A stretch of DNA of 64,000 nt, taken from contig JAGUZQ010000114.1 of NCBI GenBank assembly GCA_020060765.1, positions 1-64,000 on the forward strand, given 5' to 3'. The notes below the pieces were generated by a model that had not been told where the DNA came from, searched no databases, and saw only the letters and a program-made list of their open reading frames with translations. Positions 58,249-64,000 of the stretch are shown one piece after another. Numbering within the stretch: the first letter of the stretch is position 1; the number at the start of each line of letters is the position of its first letter. This DNA is from Planctomycetota bacterium. GTDB lineage: Bacteria > Planctomycetota > SZUA-567. The position numbers were made by a program, and so were the translations under genes.

Positions 58249-59068
58249 GGAACAGGAAATCATTCCAATCGTATCCTGCCGACCGCCGGAAATGCAGACT
58301 GAGGAAGCGCGCATGTCTATCGGCGATCATCTGGCGGAATTGCGCGTCAGGCTGGCTATCTGCGTGGGGGTGTTTGCGCTGGCTTTTTTCTGCGGGTTCA
58401 TTTTCTACCGGGAAATGTGGGATATCATCCGCCTGCCGATTATCTGGACCGCCGGGCAGATGGGGAAAGAACCGGGCGATCTTATCCGCTTCCAGGGTCT
58501 GGGGCCGATCCAGGGCTTTGTCACCATCGCCAGGATAGACCTGCTGCTGGCTTTGGTATTGACATCGCCGATAGTAATTTACGAAATCTGGAGGTTTGTT
58601 TCTCCCGGTCTTACCCGCCGGGAGAAACGCGCCATTTTCGCCATTCTGTCGTTCGGCTCGTTCATGTTCGCGCTGGGGGCGGCGATAGCGTTCCGGTTCG
58701 CCGTGCCGATCGGACTGCGGTTCCTGCTGCAATTCAACGCGGGACTGGAGCAGTGGAACGAGCAGTGGACGGGGCAGGAATACCTGGGCTTCGTAACCAT
58801 GTCATGTCTTGGATTCGGGGCGTGTTTCGAATTGCCGCTGGTGATGATGGCGCTGGCGCGGGTGGGGTTGATTACTCCGGAAGGAGTGTTGCGTTACTGG
58901 CGGCACGCGGTGCTGCTGATGGTGGTGCTGGGAGCCGTGTTCACTCCGCCCGACCCCTTCACGCAGATCATGCTGGCGTCGATGCTGACAGCGCTGTTTT
59001 TCCTGGGCTACGGTCTGATGCGGCTGGCGGCGCGTAAGGAGTCGGACGGGGAGCCGGAAGCAGAATGA
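58238..59068 (+). CDS. tatC: Sec-independent protein translocase TatC
   Basis: About 276 residues with six membrane helices, the core of the Tat system for folded proteins. SIGDHLAELRVRLAICVGVF, ALVLTSPIVIYEIWRFVSPG, LTRREKRAIFAILSFGSFMF, FGACFELPLVMMALARVGLI and the C-terminal AVFTPPDPFTQIMLASMLTA are diagnostic. The ATG at 58238 has GAGGAAAAGC in front and overlaps larE. TatA/B is not adjacent. Overlaps the LRR gene by four bases (ATGA). Confidence 0.92.
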   Translation: MTVEEQEIIPIVSCRPPEMQTEEARMSIGDHLAELRVRLAICVGVFALAFFCGFIFYREMWDIIRLPIIWTAGQMGKEPGDLIRFQGLGPIQGFVTIARIDLLLALVLTSPIVIYEIWRFVSPGLTRREKRAIFAILSFGSFMFALGAAIAFRFAVPIGLRFLLQFNAGLEQWNEQWTGQEYLGFVTMSCLGFGACFELPLVMMALARVGLITPEGVLRYWRHAVLLMVVLGAVFTPPDPFTQIMLASMLTALFFLGYGLMRLAARKESDGEPEAE

Positions 59069-59967
59069 AGCTCAAACCTCGTTGCTACTGGACAATCTGC
59101 AAACTCCTTACCGTCGCGGTGATATATCTGACACCGGTGATATTTTTTTGCCGATTTTACGGACTCTTCGAATACCGTTTTTGGCAGCACTGTTATCTCT
59201 GCTCTATTTTGGAACAGAAAAATCCCGGGATTGATAAAGCTTACATTGTAATAAACGACTATGATTTCGATGATACCCATGCAATAGATGTAGGCTTTCA
59301 CATAGTTGATATACTCCTAGTAGATAGTGGAAAAAACGTGGTTGATATCTCCGCGCTTGAAGGCATGGAACTCAAGCGTCTGGCGCTTTGCGAAACCCAG
59401 GTATGCGATCTGTCTCCCCTGCATGATATGCCGCTTGAACGACTTGATATTTCCAATTCCTGCGTTACCGACTTTTCACCTGTGAGTAGCTTAAAAAAAC
59501 TATCAATTCTAGGCTTATATGACACAAATATAAGCGATTTGTCTTTCCTGCGGGGTTTACCGCTAGAAAAGCTTATATTGCCAAAAAACTCGGTTTCCGA
59601 CCTGTCGCCATTGACAGGAATGCCCTTAAAATCACTTAACCTATGGGATTCGCCTGTCGCAGATATTTCGCCACTCAAGGGGATGCAACTGGAATATCTC
59701 GTTCTTAGCAGAACGAAAGTATCAGACCTGACTCCCTTGCGCGGAATGCCTTTGAAACACCTGCTCCTCAGCGAATTGCCTATCTCTGACCTTGCGCCGC
59801 TCAAGGGGATGCCATTGGAATTTCTTGACCTTTCCGGAACGAAAGTTTCTGATCTATCGCCTTTGATCGGAATGCCGCTGAAATCCCTGGACATTTCCCG
59901 CACTCCCGCCGCTATAAAATTACTTCCGGATGCTCTAAATAATTCAAACATTTACTTTATATATTAG
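59065..59967 (+). CDS. Leucine-rich-repeat membrane-anchored protein
   Basis: A 300-residue protein. A single N-terminal helix (CKLLTVAVIYLTPVIFF) precedes about ten tandem 20-23-residue leucine-rich repeats from about residue 100 to 285, with the pattern (V/I)SDLSPLxGMPLKxLxLxxT. The repeats are so alike that recent duplication is likely. The region is AT-richer than its neighbours. It starts inside tatC (ATGA overlap). It could bind another envelope protein; function is unknown. Confidence 0.8.
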   Translation: MKLKPRCYWTICKLLTVAVIYLTPVIFFCRFYGLFEYRFWQHCYLCSILEQKNPGIDKAYIVINDYDFDDTHAIDVGFHIVDILLVDSGKNVVDISALEGMELKRLALCETQVCDLSPLHDMPLERLDISNSCVTDFSPVSSLKKLSILGLYDTNISDLSFLRGLPLEKLILPKNSVSDLSPLTGMPLKSLNLWDSPVADISPLKGMQLEYLVLSRTKVSDLTPLRGMPLKHLLLSELPISDLAPLKGMPLEFLDLSGTKVSDLSPLIGMPLKSLDISRTPAAIKLLPDALNNSNIYFIY

Positions 59968-60041
59968 CCCCATAAGTACGGTTCCCTGAAAGGAAGAATG
60001 CACGGCAAAAATACGGAACTTACATTCGGCGTACCGCAAAT

Positions 60042-60075
60042 AAAAAAAACAAACCCGACGCGCTTCCGGCGCGTC
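60042..60075 (-). terminator. Hairpin with T-run on the minus strand, ahead of the peptidase gene
   Basis: GACGCGC (60057-60063) pairs with GCGCGTC (60069-60075). On the minus strand it is followed by GGGTTTGTTTTTTTTA, so it could stop antisense transcription. On the plus strand it forms a leader hairpin just before the GAGGTGAG ribosome site. Confidence 0.5.
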
Positions 60076-60088
60076 TGTATGAGGTGAG

Positions 60089-61522
60089 ATGACTGTCTTG
60101 AAGACCGACCGCCTGTTGAAATTACGCCTGCCGCTGCTGCTGGTTTTGTGCCTGCTGCGCTTTATGCCGGTGTGGGCGGGCGACAGCGTTCTGATCGAAA
60201 ACGTTCCCCACGTACGCCAGCTTCCCGATTTCTGCGGCGAAGCCTGCGTGTCGATGTATCTGCAGAAACTCGGACACAATATTTCCCAGGAAGAAGTTTT
60301 CACCGTCTCGGGGCTGGAACCGGTCTACGCCCGCGGTTGCCATACGCCGGAACTCGCCGTTGCGATTGCCAGACTCGGCTTCAGAAAACTTCCCGCAGGC
60401 ACGCCGGTAAATCCGGGAAAATCCGCCGAGGAACTGGAGGCGTGCTGGCTTTCCCTGCTGTCTGATCTGCGCGGCGGGACTCCCTCCATCGTCTGCATGC
60501 ACTACGACGACGCGCCCGACACTACCGAGCATTTTCGCCTGATCCTCGGCTACGACGCGGAAAAGGACGAGGCGATCTATCACGAACCGGCGCTGGAGAA
60601 AGGCACGTATCTGCGTATGAAAAAGGCGTTGTTCATCAGGCTGTGGCCGCTGAAATACCGGGAAAATCAGTGGACAGTAATTCGCCTGCCGCTGGTTGCG
60701 GACAAAATTGTCACGCCGGAAAAAACCGCTGGTTTTTCCCGTTCCGATTTCGTGCAACACGTCATGCGGCTCAAGCCGAAAGCGCCCAAGGGATTTCACT
60801 ATCTTGTCGAATCGCCTTTCGTGGTGATCGGCGATCTGGAGCGGGAAATATTGCAGAAGCGCGCGCAAGGCACGGTGCGTTTCGCCGTCACCAAATTGAA
60901 GGAATTGTATTTCGAAAAAGACCCGAAACAGATTTACGACGTCTGGCTGTTCGGCAGTTCGAAGAGTTACCGCAAGTATTCCGCTCTGCTGTTCAACGAC
61001 GATCCCGACACGCCCTACGGCTATTTTTCTCCTGCCGACGGCGCGCTGGTGATGAACATCGCCACCGGCGGCGGGACGCTGGTGCATGAAATAACCCACT
61101 GTTTCATCGAAAGCAATTTCCCCGATTGCCCCACCTGGTTCAACGAGGGGCTGGCGTCTCTTTACGAGCAAAGCAGCACCCGCAACGGCCAGATCGTGGG
61201 GCTGACCAACTGGCGGCTGGCGGGTACGCAGAAGGCGATCCGGGAAAAACGCCTGCCTTTGTTCAAGGATTTATGCGCGACCTCGCGTTACGATTTTTAC
61301 GAGCGCGACAAGGGCAATAATTACGGGCAGGCGCGCTATCTGTGCTACTATCTCCAGGAAAATGGCCTGCTGCCGAAATTTTATCACGCCTTCCGCGAAC
61401 ACCGCGCCACCGATCCCACCGGATACCACACTCTGCAGAAGATTCTCGGCGTCGAGGATATGGAAAAATGGCAACCGGAATGGGAGTCGTGGTTACTGGC
61501 GCTGGTATTCGCGCGCGAGTGA
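60089..61522 (+). CDS. Secreted fusion: C39-like cysteine peptidase plus HExxH zincin
   Basis: 477 residues. A signal peptide (LRLPLLLVLCLLRFMPVWA) is followed by two peptidase-like parts. The first (about 35-195) fits a C39-type papain fold: Gln44, Cys49 in QLPDFCGEACVSM, and His148 in TEHFRLILGYD. The second (about 215-470) is a gluzincin: HEITH at 333-337 and the downstream Glu353 in WFNEGLASLYE, both metal ligands by family pattern. It is preceded by GAGGTGAG. No known characterised protein comes to mind with this pairing. Confidence 0.75.
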   Translation: MTVLKTDRLLKLRLPLLLVLCLLRFMPVWAGDSVLIENVPHVRQLPDFCGEACVSMYLQKLGHNISQEEVFTVSGLEPVYARGCHTPELAVAIARLGFRKLPAGTPVNPGKSAEELEACWLSLLSDLRGGTPSIVCMHYDDAPDTTEHFRLILGYDAEKDEAIYHEPALEKGTYLRMKKALFIRLWPLKYRENQWTVIRLPLVADKIVTPEKTAGFSRSDFVQHVMRLKPKAPKGFHYLVESPFVVIGDLEREILQKRAQGTVRFAVTKLKELYFEKDPKQIYDVWLFGSSKSYRKYSALLFNDDPDTPYGYFSPADGALVMNIATGGGTLVHEITHCFIESNFPDCPTWFNEGLASLYEQSSTRNGQIVGLTNWRLAGTQKAIREKRLPLFKDLCATSRYDFYERDKGNNYGQARYLCYYLQENGLLPKFYHAFREHRATDPTGYHTLQKILGVEDMEKWQPEWESWLLALVFARE

Positions 61523-61682
61523 TCATTTTTATTCTTTCCCTTATACGCTTAACGATTGTTTAATTATCGGCAACGACTATAAGGTTTGCTTGCCGGGTCG
61601 GACTGGTCTATATATAAAGGCGTGGATTCAGCCTGAAAGCGGTTGCGCAAGATTTATCGGTAATCAGATTGGAGGAAACAAC

Positions 61683-63050
61683 GTGGGCACCTACAACTTT
61701 ACTCCCCGTGACGTGGCGAAAGTAAACACCAAGTACAGGAAGATCGTGACGCAGATTCCCGTGCCGGAAGCGCTGGAGATCTACGAACGCCTGAAAAAGA
61801 GCGAACCGCGCTCGATGATGGGGCAGCCGCCTATTGTCTGGGATCGCGCCAAAGGCATCAACGTCTATGACGCCTGGGGCAACATGTGGCTGGACTGGTC
61901 CAGCGGCGTGCTCATCACCAATGCCGGGCACGCGCCGGAGGAAATCTGCGCCGCGCTGAAAAAAGTTATCGACAAACCCCTTCTCTCAACCTACGTTTTC
62001 GTGCATGAAGGCCGCGCGAAGCTGACCGAAATGCTGCAGGAACTGGCGCCGGTCAAGGACGAGTATTCCGTCTTCCTGCTCAGTTCCGGCAGCGAGGCGA
62101 CGGAAAATGCGATCAAGCTCGCCCGTACCTACGGCATCTCCAAAGGCGGCGACAAGAAGCACGTCATAGTCAGCTTCGGCAACGCCTTCCACGGCCGCAC
62201 CCTCGCCAGCCAGCTAGCGGGCGGAATGAAGAAACTCAAGACCTGGATCGTCAAGACCGACGTCGGTTTCGTGCAGGTGCCTTTCCCTGACGGTTTCAAG
62301 AACGAAGACACCTCTTTCGACCTGTTCCTGAAAACGCTGAAAGAGGCGGGACTGACCGGGGCGGACGTGGCGGGGGTGATGTCGGAAAGCTACCAGGGCG
62401 TCGGACCCGACTTCTTCCCGAAAGAATACGCGAAGAAATTGGAAGCGTGGTGCCGGGAAAACGACGTTGTCCTTATCATGGACGAGGTGCAGGCAGGCTT
62501 TGGCCGCACCGGCAAGATGTTCACCTTCCAGCATTACGACATTAAACCCGACCTGATCTGCTGCGGCAAGGGCATCAGCTCCAGCCTCCCCATCAGCGCG
62601 GTGATCGGCCGGAAAGACATCATGGACATGTACGCCCCCGGCAGCATGACCAGCACCCACTCCGGCAGCCCCCTCCCGACGGCGGCGGCGATTGCGAATC
62701 TGGAAATCATCAAGCGCGACAAACTGGTGGAAAAAGCGGCGGCGCTCGACGGCGTCCTGCGCGACGGGTTGCTGGCGATTCAGAAAAAATATCCGAAAGC
62801 TGTCGGCTGCGTGCATTCGCTGGGGTTGGTGGCGGGAATGCAGATCGTCAAGCCCGGCACGAAAGAACCGGACACCGACACCGCGTTCCGCATCAACGAA
62901 ATCTGTCTGGAAAAAGGCCTGCTCATGTTCGCGCCGGTCGGCATCGGCGGTGAGTGCATCAAAATCGCGCCGCCTCTCACCACCCCGAAAGACGCGCTGC
63001 TGGAAGGACTGTCCGTCCTGGCGGAAGCTTGCGATATCGTGCTGGGCTGA
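61683..63050 (+). CDS. Class III PLP-dependent aminotransferase (GABA-type)
   Basis: 455 residues of the fold-type I class III family. SSGVLITNAGHAPEEICAAL, the PLP-binding stretch LLSSGSEATENAIKLAR, VLIMDEVQAGFGRTGKMF with the conserved Asp, and the Schiff-base Lys in LICCGKGISSSLP are clear. Relatives act on 4-aminobutyrate, ornithine or 2-aminoacids; substrate open. The start is GTG at 61683, with TTGGAGGAAACAAC in front; open codons upstream have no such site and the N-terminus matches the family best here. It is followed 24 bp later by a Gfo/Idh/MocA oxidoreductase, probably in one operon. Confidence 0.88.
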   Translation: MGTYNFTPRDVAKVNTKYRKIVTQIPVPEALEIYERLKKSEPRSMMGQPPIVWDRAKGINVYDAWGNMWLDWSSGVLITNAGHAPEEICAALKKVIDKPLLSTYVFVHEGRAKLTEMLQELAPVKDEYSVFLLSSGSEATENAIKLARTYGISKGGDKKHVIVSFGNAFHGRTLASQLAGGMKKLKTWIVKTDVGFVQVPFPDGFKNEDTSFDLFLKTLKEAGLTGADVAGVMSESYQGVGPDFFPKEYAKKLEAWCRENDVVLIMDEVQAGFGRTGKMFTFQHYDIKPDLICCGKGISSSLPISAVIGRKDIMDMYAPGSMTSTHSGSPLPTAAAIANLEIIKRDKLVEKAAALDGVLRDGLLAIQKKYPKAVGCVHSLGLVAGMQIVKPGTKEPDTDTAFRINEICLEKGLLMFAPVGIGGECIKIAPPLTTPKDALLEGLSVLAEACDIVLG

Positions 63051-63074
63051 ATCAACCTTTGAAAGGAAAAAACC

Positions 63075-64000
63075 ATGACCACCAAATATGACGTGACGAT
63101 TGTCGGCGGCGGAATGATTACGCAGGTGCAGGTGTTGCCGTCGGTTTACCAGTTGCAGCGGCTGGGGCTGGTCGGCGAAATAAATATCTCGGCGCTCAAT
63201 GCCGCGCCGCTGAAAGCGCTGGCCGAGGACGAAACCCTGAGAAAAGCCTATCCGGGGCAGAAGTTCAACGCCTATCCCGACTTCAACAAGGTCGATCCCG
63301 GCGAAGCTTTTCCCGACCTGTTCGCCGAAGTGCTGGAAAGCATGGCGCCGCGCAACATCGTGTTCGTCGCCCTGCCCGACCAGATCCACTACATGGCGAT
63401 CAAGAAGGCGCTGGAGTGCAACCAGCACGTGGTTACGGTCAAGCCGCTGGTGCTGAAATACGACCAGGCGATCGAGCTTGAGCATCTGGCTTTCCAGAAA
63501 GGCCTGTTCGTCGGCGTCGAATACCACAAGCGTTTCGACGACCGCGCGCTGATGGCACGCCAAGCCTACCGCAAGGGCAACTTCGGCGAGTTCAAGATCG
63601 GCCAGGCGACGATGATCGAGCCGTACTATTACAAGGACAGCAATTTCCAGAACTGGTGTACCTGCGAAAATACCGACTTCTTCACCTATGTCGGCTGCCA
63701 CTACGTCGACCAGGTGGCTTTCATCACTGGCATGAAACCTGTAGAAGTAAGCGTGCATGGCATCGTCGACAAATATCCCAACGGCAACGACGGTTATCTC
63801 TGGACAGACGGGCGGGTGATCTGGGAAAACGGCGCCAGCCTCAGCGTACTGGACGCCATCGGCTATCCCAAGGACGCGCCCGGCGGCAACCACCAGGGAC
63901 TGCGCATGTTCTGCAAGGGCGACTCAGACGCCTGCCTCGTCATCCACGACGACCAGGATCGCGGCCTGAAACACTGTTTCAATAAGCCGATAGACGGCAA
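63075..64000 (+). CDS. Gfo/Idh/MocA-family oxidoreductase (partial at window end)
   Basis: The first 308 residues of an NAD(P)-dependent oxidoreductase. It starts MTTKYDVTIVGGGMITQVQV (Rossmann motif), then NIVFVALPDQIHYMAIKKAL, VVTVKPLVLKYDQAIELEHL (EKP-type catalytic loop reading VKP) and FVGVEYHKRFD. The family oxidises sugars, inositol or amino sugars. The gene continues past 64000. GAAAGGAAAAA precedes the ATG. Partner of the aminotransferase just upstream; together they might make or degrade an amino sugar or amino-cyclitol. Confidence 0.85.
   Translation, partial: MTTKYDVTIVGGGMITQVQVLPSVYQLQRLGLVGEINISALNAAPLKALAEDETLRKAYPGQKFNAYPDFNKVDPGEAFPDLFAEVLESMAPRNIVFVALPDQIHYMAIKKALECNQHVVTVKPLVLKYDQAIELEHLAFQKGLFVGVEYHKRFDDRALMARQAYRKGNFGEFKIGQATMIEPYYYKDSNFQNWCTCENTDFFTYVGCHYVDQVAFITGMKPVEVSVHGIVDKYPNGNDGYLWTDGRVIWENGASLSVLDAIGYPKDAPGGNHQGLRMFCKGDSDACLVIHDDQDRGLKHCFNKPIDG

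Noticed and set aside
1-64000. CRISPR arrays, tRNA or rRNA genes
   Set aside because: No regularly spaced repeats, no cloverleaf with a T-arm GTTC motif and no rRNA-like sequence were seen in the intergenic spaces.

Overview
The window reads as chromosomal DNA of a Gram-negative, moderately high-GC bacterium. Envelope evidence comes from a heptose-kinase-type sugar kinase, several lipoproteins, a C-terminal-Phe beta-barrel protein and TatC. The gene mix (PVC-style glycan operons with a GHL6-type protein, a formylglycine-enzyme-like secreted protein, YfhO, DUF342/FapA, URO-D-family protein, isolated dnaA) would suit a member of the PVC group such as Lentisphaerota or Kiritimatiellota. This is an inference; no rRNA is present to settle it. 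Housekeeping genes (dnaA, alaS, frr, tsaD, tatC, fumC, purU, a sigma-70 factor, 6S RNA) show that this is a chromosome rather than a plasmid.

Layout. 1-11.5 kb (all minus strand): two sugar-related operons, each with a consensus sigma-70 promoter. The first is nitrilase-type amidohydrolase, GHL6-type glycosidase, SDR, GntR/LacI-type regulator. The second is IclR regulator, GH113-like, GH20-like (catalytic Glu replaced by Lys), AAC(3)-like acetyltransferase, alpha/alpha-barrel protein. 11.7-14 kb: an SGNH-like protein and a 5'-truncated MBOAT acyltransferase beside a decayed IS701-type transposase. 14.2-18.2 kb: LOR/scramblase-like protein, two lipoproteins and YfhO. 18.2-22 kb: sugar-nucleotide epimerase and a PhoB/PhoR-like two-component pair. 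22-28 kb: a structured leader, then an operon of a divergent ATP-citrate-lyase pair, a LarA homologue and an EamA transporter. 28-36 kb: sigma factor, heptose kinase, dnaA, alaS, trpB2. 36.4-36.6 kb: a 6S RNA with its own promoter and terminator. 36.8-41.1 kb: URO-D-family gene, AraC regulator, fumC, purU. 41.5-54.4 kb: a long run of tightly packed minus-strand genes (DUF58, lipoprotein, KAS, frr, SGNH, fapA, E2, NAD(P)HX dehydratase, larB, tsaD, a MntA-HepT toxin-antitoxin pair, small membrane protein, S41 protease). 54.7-57.3 kb: a beta-barrel protein and an FGE-like protein. 57.4-64 kb: larE, tatC, a leucine-rich-repeat protein, a two-peptidase fusion, a class III aminotransferase and a Gfo/Idh/MocA oxidoreductase cut by the window end.

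How the genes connect. The first 11 kb looks like a carbohydrate-salvage region in which an N-acetyltransferase-like enzyme and glycosidases may process an amino-sugar glycan. LarA, LarB and LarE lie at three separate loci, so the nickel-pincer cofactor pathway is probably present but dispersed. A family of about 155-180 bp palindromic elements with shared terminal inverted repeats (three full copies and one variant) sits between genes in the second half. No tRNA, rRNA or CRISPR array was found.
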